In this document: positions 8,342-16,803 of the stretch, in pieces | How positions within the stretch are numbered: the stretch's first letter is position 1 | Layout: each line of letters begins with the position of its first letter | Assembly: GCF_014203605.1 (NCBI RefSeq) | Contig: NZ_JACHJJ010000006.1 | Coordinates: forward strand, 124,001 to 188,000 | Length of the DNA stretch: 64,000 bases | Reading direction: 5' to 3' | Source: Thiemannella venezuelensis | GTDB lineage: Bacteria > Actinomycetota > Actinomycetes > Streptosporangiales > Streptosporangiaceae | Position numbers and translations under genes: made by a program | The notes under the pieces: model-generated | What the model saw: the letters and a program-made list of their open reading frames with translations, nothing else | Databases searched by the model: none | Told to the model about the DNA's origin: nothing

Positions 8342-8439
8342 CCTCTCAGCCTACTGCTGCCCGAACGCCGCTCTCCTGCCCGAACAACGCTCAAGTTCAC
8401 GACATATCTTGTTTCGGCGAGCAACGAGTCATATCGTGA

Positions 8440-8527
8440 GAACAACGTCCTTTTCAAAGAACACTGTTCACCACGCGAGCGGTGTCCATGTACAGTGAAC
8501 GCTGTTCAGTTAAAGCGATCACTGTTC
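8440..8527. promoter_or_regulatory. Operator array GAAC-N3-GTTC between tetR and the MFS gene
   Basis: Near-palindromic sites occur at 8440-8450 (GAAC AAC GTCC), 8459-8469 (GAAC ACT GTTC), 8477-8487 (GAGC GGT GTCC, degenerate), 8497-8507 (GAAC GCT GTTC) and 8517-8527 (GATC ACT GTTC). Spacing is 18-20 bp throughout, close to two helical turns, so bound dimers would line up on one face. The array covers the likely promoters of both genes. Confidence 0.7.
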
Positions 8528-8572
8528 ACCGCAGTCGGTCGAGTTCATCCACCGATCCGTTGAGGAGCACCC

Positions 8573-10030
8573 ATGAGCACCGATGTGAACGCACCTCCCC
8601 AGGCGCCGGCCGAGCCGTCCGCCTACCGCTGGCGCTGGGTGGCCCTGTTCGTGATCCTGGCCGCCGAGGTGATGGACCTCCTCGACGCGATGGTCACCAA
8701 CATCGCCGCCCCCAGCATCCGCGCGGACCTCGGCGGCACCCCCGCCACCATCCAATGGCTCGGCGCCGCCTACACCCTCTCCATGGCCGTCGGCCTGATC
8801 ACCGGCGGACGGCTCGGAGACATCTTCGGCCGCAGGCGCATGTTCCTCATCGGGGCCGCCGGGTTCACCCTGGGATCCCTGCTGTGCGGGATCGCCCAGT
8901 CACCCGAGATGCTCGTCGGCGCACGGGTCGTGCAGGGACTGTTCGGGGCGGTGATGCTGCCCCAGGGGCTCGGCATGATCAAGGAGATGTTCCCGCCCAA
9001 GGAGATGGGCGCGGCCTTCGGCCTGTTCGGACCGGTCATGGGGCTGTCCTCGGTGGGCGGCCCGGTGCTGGCGGGCTGGCTGGTCGACGCCGACTTCTTC
9101 GGCACCGGCTGGCGCATGATCTTCCTCATCAACCTGCCGCTCGGCCTGGCGGCCCTCGCGGCCGGAGCCCGCTTCCTGCCCGAGTCGCGCTCGCCGCACC
9201 CGCTCAGGCTGGACGTCCCGGGCGTCCTCCTGGCCACCCTCGCGGGGCTGCTGCTGGTCTACCCGCTGGTCCAGGGACGGGAGAGCGGCTGGCCCGCCTG
9301 GTCCTTCGTGATGATCGGCGCCTCCGCCGCGGTGTTCGGGATCTTCGGCTGGTTCGAATCCCGCAAGAGCCGCGCGGGCGGCGACCCGCTGGTCGTGCCC
9401 GGCCTGTTCCGCAAGCGGGCGTTCACCGGCGGCCTCCTGACCGGCCTGGTCTTCTTCTCCTCGATGGCCGGCTTCACGCTGGTGTTCAACCTCTACACCC
9501 AGCTGGGCCTGGGCTACTCCACGCTCAAGGCGGGTCTCGTGATGATCCCGTGGTCCCTGGGCATGGTCGTCGGCTTCGGCCTCGCCCAGGCCGTGCAGCG
9601 CTTCGGCCGCAAGGTCCTGCAGGGCGGCGTCCTGGTGATGACCCTCGGCACGCTGGGCGTCCTGTTCACGATCGCCGCGGCGGGGGCGGCGGTGACCCCC
9701 TGGCAGTTCGTGCCCGCCCTCACCGTCACCGGCATCGGCATGGGCCTGCTGATGGCGCCCTTCTTCGACATCGTGCTGGCCGGGGTCGAGCAGCACGAGA
9801 CCGGCTCCGCCTCCGGCACCCTCACCGCGGTCCAGCAGCTCGGCGGCGCCTTCGGCGTGGCCCTGCTCGGCACCGTCTTCTTCGACCTGCTGGGCGCCCG
9901 GCAGGTCCCCGACTTCGGCGGGGTGATGAGCACCATCCTGTGGGTCGTCGCCGGGATGCTCCTGCTGACCTTCGTCACGGCGTTCCTGCTCCCGAAGCAG
10001 GCCAGGGAGGGGGAGCAGGCCGGTCACTGA
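8573..10030 (+). CDS. MFS drug-efflux transporter, DHA2/EmrB-QacA type (14 TM)
   Basis: A 485-residue integral membrane proton antiporter with the expected number of hydrophobic segments for a 14-TM DHA2 pump. Motif A (GGRLGDIFGRRRMF) follows TM2 at about residue 80, and the TM1 motif (LLDAMVTNIAAPSI) is close to the family LDxTxVNVAxP signature. It probably exports a hydrophobic drug or metabolite. The ATG follows GAGGAG. It converges with cofC, overlapping its 3' end by 56 bp. Confidence 0.94.
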   Translation: MSTDVNAPPQAPAEPSAYRWRWVALFVILAAEVMDLLDAMVTNIAAPSIRADLGGTPATIQWLGAAYTLSMAVGLITGGRLGDIFGRRRMFLIGAAGFTLGSLLCGIAQSPEMLVGARVVQGLFGAVMLPQGLGMIKEMFPPKEMGAAFGLFGPVMGLSSVGGPVLAGWLVDADFFGTGWRMIFLINLPLGLAALAAGARFLPESRSPHPLRLDVPGVLLATLAGLLLVYPLVQGRESGWPAWSFVMIGASAAVFGIFGWFESRKSRAGGDPLVVPGLFRKRAFTGGLLTGLVFFSSMAGFTLVFNLYTQLGLGYSTLKAGLVMIPWSLGMVVGFGLAQAVQRFGRKVLQGGVLVMTLGTLGVLFTIAAAGAAVTPWQFVPALTVTGIGMGLLMAPFFDIVLAGVEQHETGSASGTLTAVQQLGGAFGVALLGTVFFDLLGARQVPDFGGVMSTILWVVAGMLLLTFVTAFLLPKQAREGEQAGH

Positions 10031-10667
10031 CCCCGATGAGCTCCGCCACGGCCCGGGTGCGGGGACCCGCGCCCAGCGCGAGGGCCGCCCGCAGATCGCC
10101 GGGGGTGTCGACGTCCCTGCGGACCGAGTCGACCCCCTCCGGGCAGAGCTCCTTCGCGCCGCGCCTCAGGTGGCGCTCGCGCGACTGCCCGCCGAAGCCC
10201 GGCGCGAACTCCGACCCGGGCCGTACGCCGTAGAAGGTCGTGCCGACCTCGGCGGCGTCGGGCAGGAAGGACCGGTCGAACTCCTCGGCCGCGGCCAGCA
10301 CGCGGGCCAGCTCGGCGGGGCGGAGCGAGGGCAGGTCGGCCTGGAGCGCGCCGACCGGGTCGCCGGGCGCCAGCCGTACGGCCTCCCGGGCGCCGCGGCG
10401 CAGCGCCGCGTTGAGCCCCGCCTCCGGGTCGGCGACCAGGTGGGCGCCGACCCCGGACAGCGCCTCGGCCGCCACCGGGTCGCCCGTCACCACCACGACC
10501 CGCGCGACGCGGGCGCAGCTCAGCGCGGCCTCGACGGTGTCGCAGGCGATCGCCACGGCCAGCGCGGCCCGGTGCGGGCCCGCCGCCTCCGCCAGGCGGG
10601 TCTTGGCGGCGACCAGCGTCTTGACCGGGACGACGACGGTCCAGCCGGGGCTCTCGGAAGGAGGCAT
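9975..10667 (-). CDS. cofC: Phosphoenolpyruvate/2-phospholactate guanylyltransferase (coenzyme F420 synthesis)
   Basis: A 230-residue CofC/FbiD protein. The N-terminus TVVVPVKTLVAAKTRL is the nucleotidyltransferase signature, with LQADLPSLRP as the metal-binding segment and FAPGFGGQSRERHL near the end. It joins GTP to phosphoenolpyruvate (or 2-phospholactate), making the activated side-chain precursor of F420. Streptomyces has it at the same place. The last 20 or so residues (PAPPPWPASG) are low-complexity and are encoded antisense to the end of the MFS gene. Confidence 0.9.
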   Translation of the reverse strand: MPPSESPGWTVVVPVKTLVAAKTRLAEAAGPHRAALAVAIACDTVEAALSCARVARVVVVTGDPVAAEALSGVGAHLVADPEAGLNAALRRGAREAVRLAPGDPVGALQADLPSLRPAELARVLAAAEEFDRSFLPDAAEVGTTFYGVRPGSEFAPGFGGQSRERHLRRGAKELCPEGVDSVRRDVDTPGDLRAALALGAGPRTRAVAELIGVSDRPAPPPWPASGAGTP

Positions 10668-10746
10668 ACCCTTAAGCATCCCGCCTCGACAGTTCCCGGA
10701 GCCAACCGGGAGACTTGGGACGCCGCACGCGCTTACGGAGGAGCTC

Positions 10747-11460
10747 ATGAGACGCCCTGGTTGGCCGACCCGTTTCTGGGTCGCCGTGGCCGTCGCGATC
10801 GTCAAGCCGCTCTCGTGGCTCCTGGTGAAGAAGGACTGGCGCGGCGGCGACCGGCTGCCGCGCGAGGGCGCGATCATCGTGGCGACCAACCACCTGTCCT
10901 GGCTGGACCCCCTGCTGATCTCGCACTTCCTGTACAACAACGGGCGCTGGCCGGTGGTCCTGGCCAAGTCCGGGCTCTTCACGGTGCCGGTGATCGGCTC
11001 CATGGTGCGGGCCATGCGGGCCATCCCGGTCTACCGGGGGAGCGCCGACGCGGTCCGCTCGCTGCGGGAGTCCGAGGAGCGCGTCGCCGAGGGGGCGTGC
11101 GTGATGTTCTACCCCGAGGGCACCTGCACACGCGACCCGGAGTTCTGGCCGATGGAGGGCAAGACCGGCGCGGCCCGGCTGGCCCTGGAGACCGGGGTCC
11201 CGGTGATCCCGGTGGCGCACTGGGGAGCCCAGGAGATCCTGCCCTACGGCGACAAGCGCCCCCGGCTGCTGCCCCGCAAGACCTTCCGCGTGCTGGCCGG
11301 TTCCCCGGTGGACCTGTCGAAGTACGAGGGGCGGCCGATCCAGTCCGAGGTCCTGCGCGAGGCGACCGCCGACATCATGGCGGCGATCACGGCCCAGCTC
11401 GCCGAACTGCGCGGGAAGAAGCCGCCGGCGGCTCCCTTCAAGAAGTCCTCTGACAACTGA
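10747..11460 (+). CDS. 1-acyl-glycerol-3-phosphate acyltransferase (PlsC family)
   Basis: A 237-residue membrane-associated acyltransferase with all expected blocks: NHLSWLD (the HX4D catalytic motif, about residue 53), [15 protein letters not shown] (substrate-phosphate binding) and VIPVAHWG. It probably makes phosphatidic acid, consistent with gpsA 20 bp downstream. The ATG at 10747 follows GGAGGAG. The C-terminal tail is lysine- and proline-rich. Confidence 0.93.
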   Translation: MRRPGWPTRFWVAVAVAIVKPLSWLLVKKDWRGGDRLPREGAIIVATNHLSWLDPLLISHFLYNNGRWPVVLAKSGLFTVPVIGSMVRAMRAIPVYRGSADAVRSLRESEERVAEGACVMFYPEGTCTRDPEFWPMEGKTGAARLALETGVPVIPVAHWGAQEILPYGDKRPRLLPRKTFRVLAGSPVDLSKYEGRPIQSEVLREATADIMAAITAQLAELRGKKPPAAPFKKSSDN

Positions 11461-11480
11461 TTTCGACGTACGGTGATGAA

Positions 11481-12491
11481 ATGACCAAGGCGGCCGTATT
11501 CGGGACAGGTTCGTGGGGCACCACCTTCGCGATGCTCCTCGCGGGAGCGGGCACCGAGACGACGTTGTGGGGCAGGCGCGCGGAGATCGTCGAGGCGATC
11601 GACAAGCGCCACGAGAACCCCGACTACCTGCCGGGCATCGCGCTGCCCGAAGGGCTGCGGGCCACCGCCGACCCGGCCGAGGCCCTCGACGGGGCCGACT
11701 TCGTGGTGCTGGCCGTGCCCTCGCAGACCCTGCGGGGCAACCTCGCCGCCTGGAAGCCGGACCTGCCGCCCGACGCGGTGCTGGTGAGCCTGATGAAGGG
11801 CATCGAGCTCGGCACCACCAAGCGGATGAGCGAGGTCATCTGCGAGGTGGCCGAGGTGCCGCAGGAGCGGGTCGCGGTGGTCTCCGGGCCCAACCTCGTC
11901 GGCGAGATCGTCCGGGGCCAGCCCGCCGCGACCGTGGTCTCCTGCACCGACGAGCGGGCCATGGAGCGGCTGCAGGAGGCGTGCCACCTGCCGCCGTGGT
12001 TCCGCCCCTACACCAACCCCGACGTGGTGGGCGTGGAGCTCGGCGGGGCGGTCAAGAACGTGATCGCGCTGGCGGTCGGGGTCGCGGTCGGCATGGGGAT
12101 GGGCGACAACGTCGCGGCCATGCTCATGACGCGCGGGCTGGCGGAGATCTCCCGGCTCGGCGCGGCGCTCGGCGCGGACCCGCACACGTTCGCCGGCCTG
12201 GCCGGGATGGGCGACCTGGTGGCGACCTGCACGTCGCCCTTGTCCAGGAACCGCACCTTCGGTGAGAATCTCGGGCGGGGCATGACCCTGGCCGAGGTCA
12301 TCGCCGCGACCAAGCAGACCGCCGAGGGCGTCAAGTCCTGCGAGTCGGTCCTGGAGCTGGCCAGGAAGCACGATGTGGAGATGCCGATCACCGAGGTCGT
12401 GGTGGCCGTCGTCCACGACGGCATGCCTCCCGCCGAGGCCGGGGTGCTGCTGATGTCGCGGACCCCCAAACCCGAACGGTACGGCGTGTGA
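11481..12491 (+). CDS. gpsA: NAD(P)-dependent glycerol-3-phosphate dehydrogenase
   Basis: A 336-residue enzyme reducing dihydroxyacetone phosphate to sn-glycerol-3-phosphate, the backbone for phospholipids. It has the Rossmann motif [10 protein letters not shown] near the N-terminus, [10 protein letters not shown], the catalytic lysine segment [12 protein letters not shown] (about residue 190) and the substrate loop [13 protein letters not shown]. The acyltransferase gene before it supplies the next step. Its stop overlaps the next start (GTGTGA), indicating translational coupling. Confidence 0.97.
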   Translation: MTKAAVFGTGSWGTTFAMLLAGAGTETTLWGRRAEIVEAIDKRHENPDYLPGIALPEGLRATADPAEALDGADFVVLAVPSQTLRGNLAAWKPDLPPDAVLVSLMKGIELGTTKRMSEVICEVAEVPQERVAVVSGPNLVGEIVRGQPAATVVSCTDERAMERLQEACHLPPWFRPYTNPDVVGVELGGAVKNVIALAVGVAVGMGMGDNVAAMLMTRGLAEISRLGAALGADPHTFAGLAGMGDLVATCTSPLSRNRTFGENLGRGMTLAEVIAATKQTAEGVKSCESVLELARKHDVEMPITEVVVAVVHDGMPPAEAGVLLMSRTPKPERYGV

Positions 12492-13702
12492 ACCGGCGCG
12501 TGCGCCGGCGCCAGGGCGAGAACACCCGGTCGGTCCGCCTGCCCCCCGCGCTGACGCCCCGGCCGGACCCCCTCGGGCTGCCGGTGTGGCGCAGCTCCGC
12601 GTGGAGCTTCACCGGCTCCGCCGAGCAGGCCGAGACCCTCGGCGAGCAGGCCGCCGGCTCCGTCGAGAACCCCACCACCGCCGCCTTCGCCGCAGCGGTG
12701 GCCTCTCTCGAGGGCGCGGCGGCCCCCGAGGACGTCGCGGGGCAGGCGTTCGCCTCGGGGATGGCCGCGATCAACACGGTGCTGATGACCTTCCTGCGGG
12801 CCGGGGCGCACGTCGTGGCTCCCGCCCCGGTGTACGGCGGCACCTACTCGCTGATCACCAACGTGCTGTCCAGGTTCGGGGTGAGCGCGGACTTCGTCGA
12901 CTACGCCGGCCTGCACCGGGTGCAGGAGGCGGTCCGGTCCGGCACGAAGATCATATTTGCGGAGACGCTCTCCGCCCCGGCGATGACCGTCGCCGACATC
13001 CGGAGCCTCTACCGGATCGCCCGCGCCGCCGGGGCGCTCCTGGTGGTCGACTCCACCTTCGCCACCCCGATCGTGTGCCGCCCCCTGGAGCACGGCGCCG
13101 ATCTCGTGGTCCACTCCGCCGCCACCTACCTCGGCGGGCACGACGACTGCGCCGGCGGCGTCGTCGTCGGCCGTCCCGACCTGGTCGCCCGGCTCCGCGA
13201 GGTCGCCGTCGACACCGGGGGGACGCTCTCCCCGGACGACGCCTTCCTGCTCCGCCGCGGCCTGGAGACGCTCCCGCTGCGGATCCGCCGCATGTGCTCC
13301 ACCGCGATGGTGTTCGCCGCCGCCCTCGCCAAGCACCCCGCCGTCCGGCGGGTCCACTACCCCGGCCTGCCCGGCCATCCCGGTCACCAGCTCGCCCGGC
13401 ACCTGTTCGACTCCGGTCCCGAGGGCACCCGGTACGGCGCCTGCGTGACGATCACCCCGCACGGCGGCCACGACGCGGGGGCGAAACTGCTCGACGCGCT
13501 CCGCCTGGTCTCGATCGCCACCTCGGCCGGGGGCACCCGTACCAAGGCCACGCACCTGGCCTCCACCGGCCACCGGCGGCTCGGCGAGGGGTCCGGCGCC
13601 GACGCGGCGGCCGTACGCTTCTCCGTCGGGCTGGAGGACGCCGAGGACCTCATCGTGGACGTCACCAGAGCGCTCGACTCTCTGCACACGTCGCCGGCGT
13701 GA
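12488..13702 (+). CDS. Trans-sulfuration-family (Cys/Met metabolism) protein lacking the PLP lysine; likely pseudoenzyme
   Basis: The 404-residue chain aligns along its length with cystathionine gamma-synthase/lyase enzymes: [29 protein letters not shown]116 in YGGTY, D188 in [20 protein letters not shown] and R377 in VRFSVGLED. The Schiff-base lysine is missing: where the family has S-A-T-K-Y this protein has S-A-A-T-Y (Thr213; codons TCC GCC GCC ACC TAC). The phosphate-binding Tyr-x-Arg before NPT is Ala56-Gly-Ser58, and the Asn of ETPSNP is Ala163. The frame is open and coupled to gpsA by a 4-bp overlap, so this is not a decayed gene. Its function is unknown. Confidence 0.85.
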   Translation: MNRRVRRRQGENTRSVRLPPALTPRPDPLGLPVWRSSAWSFTGSAEQAETLGEQAAGSVENPTTAAFAAAVASLEGAAAPEDVAGQAFASGMAAINTVLMTFLRAGAHVVAPAPVYGGTYSLITNVLSRFGVSADFVDYAGLHRVQEAVRSGTKIIFAETLSAPAMTVADIRSLYRIARAAGALLVVDSTFATPIVCRPLEHGADLVVHSAATYLGGHDDCAGGVVVGRPDLVARLREVAVDTGGTLSPDDAFLLRRGLETLPLRIRRMCSTAMVFAAALAKHPAVRRVHYPGLPGHPGHQLARHLFDSGPEGTRYGACVTITPHGGHDAGAKLLDALRLVSIATSAGGTRTKATHLASTGHRRLGEGSGADAAAVRFSVGLEDAEDLIVDVTRALDSLHTSPA

Positions 13703-13751
13703 CGTCACCGGCACGCGGATCCATCTCCCGGAGGGGGTAGATTCGGGCATC

Positions 13752-14861
13752 ATGAGCGAGCAGTCCACGCCCCGGCCGCGGGTCGCAGTCGTCTTCGGTG
13801 GCCGCAACTCCGAGCACGCCGTCTCCATCCTCGGAGCCGGAAGCGTGCTGGAGGTCATCGACCGGTCCAAATACGAGGTCGTCCCCGTCGGGATCGCCCG
13901 GGACGGGCGGTGGGTGCTCGCCTCGGGCGACCAGCGCTACGCGATCGAGGGCGGCGAGCTGCCGTCCATCGACGCCGGGGGCGCGGAGCTGGCGCTGCCG
14001 TCCGGCGGCGGCTCGCTGGTGGCCTACGACGCGGGCAGCATCCCCGTCGAGCTCGGCCAGGTGGACGTGGTCTTCCCGGTGATGCACGGCCCGTTCGCCG
14101 AGGACGGCACCATCCAGGGCCTGCTGGAGATGGCCGGCGTCCGCTACGTCGGCTCCGGCGTGCTGGCCAGCGCGGTCGGCATGGACAAGTCCTACATGAA
14201 GATGGTGCTCGCCGCCTGCGGCCTGCCCGTCGGCCGGTACGTCACGATCCGCGACCGCGACTGGCGCACCGACCGCGACCGGATCCTCAAGGAGGTCCAG
14301 GAGCTCGGCTGGCCGGTCTTCGTCAAGCCCGCCAGGGCCGGGTCCAGCCAGGGCATCTCCAAGGCGGCGGACCCGGCGGAGCTGGAGCGGGCCATCGAGT
14401 TCGCGCGCGAGCACGACCCCAAGGTGCTGGTGGAGGCCGCGATCACCGGCCGCGAGATCGAGTGCGCGGTGCTGCAGTCCCCGGGCGACGCCCCCGCGGA
14501 GGCCAGCGTCCCCGGCGAGGTGCTGGTCCACGGCGACCACGAGTTCTTCGACTTCGAGGCCAAGTACATCGGCGAGGACATGTCCCTGGCCGTGCCCGCC
14601 GACATCCCCGCCGACGTGGCCGAGGACCTGCGGGCGATGGCCGTGCGGGCGTTCGAGGCGCTGGGCTGCGAGGGCCTGTCGCGCGTCGACTTCTTCTACA
14701 CGTCCGACGGCCGGCTGATCCTCAACGAGATCAACACGATGCCCGGCTTCACCGCGATGTCGGTGGCGCCGCAGCTCTGGGCGGCCAGCGGGCTGCCCTA
14801 CGGCGAGCTGGTCGACCGGCTGATCCAGCTCGCCCTGGAGCGCCCGGCGGGCCTGAGGTAG
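13752..14861 (+). CDS. ddl: D-alanine--D-alanine ligase
   Basis: A 369-residue ATP-grasp enzyme that makes the D-Ala-D-Ala terminus of peptidoglycan stem peptides. Visible blocks are VVFGGRNSEHAVS at the N-terminus, MHGPFAEDGTIQG, VKPARAGSSQG (ATP loop) and LNEINTMPGFT (metal ligands). The substrate-specificity loop fits D-Ala rather than D-Lac ligases, but I judge this only by general similarity. Confidence 0.96.
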   Translation: MSEQSTPRPRVAVVFGGRNSEHAVSILGAGSVLEVIDRSKYEVVPVGIARDGRWVLASGDQRYAIEGGELPSIDAGGAELALPSGGGSLVAYDAGSIPVELGQVDVVFPVMHGPFAEDGTIQGLLEMAGVRYVGSGVLASAVGMDKSYMKMVLAACGLPVGRYVTIRDRDWRTDRDRILKEVQELGWPVFVKPARAGSSQGISKAADPAELERAIEFAREHDPKVLVEAAITGREIECAVLQSPGDAPAEASVPGEVLVHGDHEFFDFEAKYIGEDMSLAVPADIPADVAEDLRAMAVRAFEALGCEGLSRVDFFYTSDGRLILNEINTMPGFTAMSVAPQLWAASGLPYGELVDRLIQLALERPAGLR

Positions 14862-14884
14862 CGGCGGCCGGACCGGGCCGCCGC
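14861..14884. terminator. Terminator between convergent ddl and the DUF3515 gene
   Basis: GCGGCGGCC (14861-14869) and GGCCGCCGC (14876-14884) form a perfect 9-bp stem starting at the last base of the ddl stop codon. Confidence 0.6.
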
Positions 14885-14909
14885 GTGCGGCCCGCGCCCG
14901 GCGCGGTGC

Positions 14910-15356
14910 TCACCCGGTCTGCGGGAGCGCCGCCTTGACCGGGGCCGCGAGCTCCATGAGGACGCTCTCCGGGGTGTGCGCGCGGGAGATCGTCACCTCG
15001 ACGTAGGCCGCGCGGCCGACGGAGGTGAACAGCGTCGGCAGGGACGGCGCGCTGAACCACGCCACGCCGTCGAGCACCGGCACCTGGTCGGTGGGAGCCA
15101 TGTTCACCGGGCGCGGCACCCCGCAGCGCAGGGCGATCTCCCCGGCCCCCCACACGGCGACGTACGGCGAGGCGGGGTCGGACTCCACCCGCTCCGCGCC
15201 GTCGAGCGTCGCCGGCAGCCGCCCGGCGAGCGTCCCGCACGCGGCCGCGGCGGCGGGGTCCGGTGTGGGAGGGTCCACCCGGACGGGACCGCCGCACCCC
15301 GCCAGGGCCAGCAGGGCGCAGGCGCAGCCGGCCCAGCGGGCGAACCGGTGTGACAT
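14910..15356 (-). CDS. DUF3515 lipoprotein
   Basis: A 148-residue secreted protein with a lipobox (LLALAGC, Cys at about 21) and the DUF3515 pattern (LRCGVPRPV, then VAWFSAP). Its position between ddl and thiL matches Streptomyces. The family has no assigned activity; it is expected to be membrane-anchored on the outer face. Cysteines in the mature part suggest a disulfide. Confidence 0.88.
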   Translation of the reverse strand: MSHRFARWAGCACALLALAGCGGPVRVDPPTPDPAAAAACGTLAGRLPATLDGAERVESDPASPYVAVWGAGEIALRCGVPRPVNMAPTDQVPVLDGVAWFSAPSLPTLFTSVGRAAYVEVTISRAHTPESVLMELAAPVKAALPQTG

Positions 15357-15372
15357 GCCGCTTTCCCGCAGG

Positions 15373-15606
15373 TCAGATATGGACGATGGGGCACGTGAGC
15401 GTACGCGTGATCCCCTCCACCGCCTGGATCTGAGCCACCACGAGCTTGCCCAGCTCGTCCACGTTGCGCGCCTCGGCGCGCACGATCACGTCGTAGGGAC
15501 CGGTGACGTCCTCGGCCTGCGTGACGCCGGAGATCGCGGAGATCTCGCTCGCCACGCTGGCGGCCTTGCCGACCTCGGTCTGGATCAAGATGTAGGCCTG
15601 CACCAT
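15373..15606 (-). CDS. Stand-alone Lrp/AsnC ligand-binding (RAM) domain protein
   Basis: A 77-residue protein equal to the C-terminal effector domain of Lrp/AsnC regulators (MVQAYILIQTEVGKA, then GPYDVIVRAEARNVDEL), without any helix-turn-helix. Such proteins oligomerise and bind amino acids; their role in actinomycetes is unclear. It is divergent from thiL and lies 16 bp downstream of the DUF3515 gene on the same strand. Confidence 0.9.
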   Translation of the reverse strand: MVQAYILIQTEVGKAASVASEISAISGVTQAEDVTGPYDVIVRAEARNVDELGKLVVAQIQAVEGITRTLTCPIVHI

Positions 15607-15654
15607 AACGTCCTCCCGGGCGGTGGGATCAGTGCCGAAGGGCCACCGTACCCT

Positions 15655-16686
15655 GTGATTAACGGGAGGTGTGTCATCACAGTCGGAGAACTCGGCGAAT
15701 TCGGAATCGTTGCACGTATCGCCGGACGCCTGCCACAGGGCGAGACCGTGCTGCTCGGTCCCGGGGACGACGCCGCGGTGCTGGGCGCGCCCGACGGGCG
15801 GGTCGTCGTGACGACGGACCTGCTGATCGAGGGCAGGCACTTCCGCCGCGACTGGTCCAGCGCCTACGAGATCGGCCGCAAGGCGGCGGCGCAGAACCTG
15901 TCCGACGTCGTGGCGATGGGGGCCGATCCCACCGGGATCGTGGTGGGCCTCGGCATGCCCGCCGACGTCGGCACCCGCTGGCTGGACGACCTCGCCGACG
16001 GCTTCCGCGACGAGTGCGCGCTGGTCGGCGCGAGCGTCGCGGGCGGCGACACCACCCGCTGCGACCTGGTGGTGATCGGTGTCACGGCACTCGGAGACCT
16101 GGGCGGGCGCGCACCGGTCACCCGGTCGGGGGCCCGCCCGGGAGACGTCGTGGCGGTGGCGGGCCGGCTCGGCCACGCGGCCGCCGGCCTCGCCCTGCTC
16201 CGGGCGGGACTGGCCGGGCCGGGCGCCGGCGGCGGGCGGCCGGACCCGGGCGGGCAGGAGGACCCGGGCGGCTCCCCGGAGCCCGGCGGGCCGGGTGCGC
16301 TGGCCGACGCGCACCGGCGCCCCCGGCCGCCCTACCCCTGCGGCCCCCAGGCCGCCGCGCTGGGCGCGACCGCGATGCTGGACGTCAGCGACGGCCTGCT
16401 CCAGGACCTCGGGCACGTCGCGAAGGCCAGCGGGGTGGGCCTGGAGCTCGACCCCGGCTCCTTCACCGTGACCCCGGAGATGGAGCAGGCCGCCCGGCTG
16501 CTCGCCGCCGACCCGCTGGAGTGGGTCCTCACCGGCGGCGACGACCACGCCCTCGCCGCGACCTTCCCGGCCGGCGTACGGCTCCCGCCCGCCTGGACGG
16601 TGGTGGGCCGCGTCGTCGCGGGCGGCGGGGTGCGGGTGGGCGGCAGGTCCCCGGAGCGGGGCGGCTGGGACCACTTCCGAGAGTGA
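15655..16686 (+). CDS. thiL: Thiamine-monophosphate kinase
   Basis: About 343 residues, PurM-like fold. It phosphorylates thiamine monophosphate to thiamine diphosphate. GPGDDAAV, TTDLLIEGRHFRRDW, AGGDTTR and TGGDDHALAAT are the ATP/Mg and substrate motifs. A Gly/Pro-rich insert (about residues 185-220) interrupts the middle of the protein. The start is awkward: homologs begin about three residues before TVGELGEFG, where the frame has GTC ATC ACA and no ATG/GTG/TTG. The nearest in-frame start is GTG 15655, but the good ribosome-binding site GGGAGG (15664-15669) lies after it. Confidence 0.9.
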   Translation: MINGRCVITVGELGEFGIVARIAGRLPQGETVLLGPGDDAAVLGAPDGRVVVTTDLLIEGRHFRRDWSSAYEIGRKAAAQNLSDVVAMGADPTGIVVGLGMPADVGTRWLDDLADGFRDECALVGASVAGGDTTRCDLVVIGVTALGDLGGRAPVTRSGARPGDVVAVAGRLGHAAAGLALLRAGLAGPGAGGGRPDPGGQEDPGGSPEPGGPGALADAHRRPRPPYPCGPQAAALGATAMLDVSDGLLQDLGHVAKASGVGLELDPGSFTVTPEMEQAARLLAADPLEWVLTGGDDHALAATFPAGVRLPPAWTVVGRVVAGGGVRVGGRSPERGGWDHFRE

Positions 16687-16803
16687 TGCCCTGCTTACCA
16701 TTGGTAGCGAGTATTTCATGAGTCATCAGTGAAATTTGTGACAAACGCGTGTTAAAGATGTTATGAAGATGGGCGGCCGCCGTTCCCGGGAGAAAGAGGT
16801 GAC
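16687..16803 (+). promoter_or_regulatory. AT-rich promoter region of the tetrapeptide-repeat protein
   Basis: This spacer is markedly AT-rich. It holds an 11-bp palindrome TACCA-T-TGGTA (16696-16706) and runs such as GAAATTTGTGACAAACGCG, followed by AAAGAGGTGAC before the ATG at 16804. It looks like a regulated promoter, but I cannot assign hexamers or a regulator. Confidence 0.35.

Noticed and set aside
8482-10233. A 583-codon frame overlapping the MFS gene
   Set aside because: It is the wrong frame of the transporter; the 485-residue product has the TM pattern and motif A.
13080-13160. A frameshift or base error explaining the missing PLP lysine at 12488-13702
   Set aside because: The codons on both sides stay in frame and match the family (VVHS, YLGGH), and other cofactor residues far away are also changed, so a single error does not explain it.
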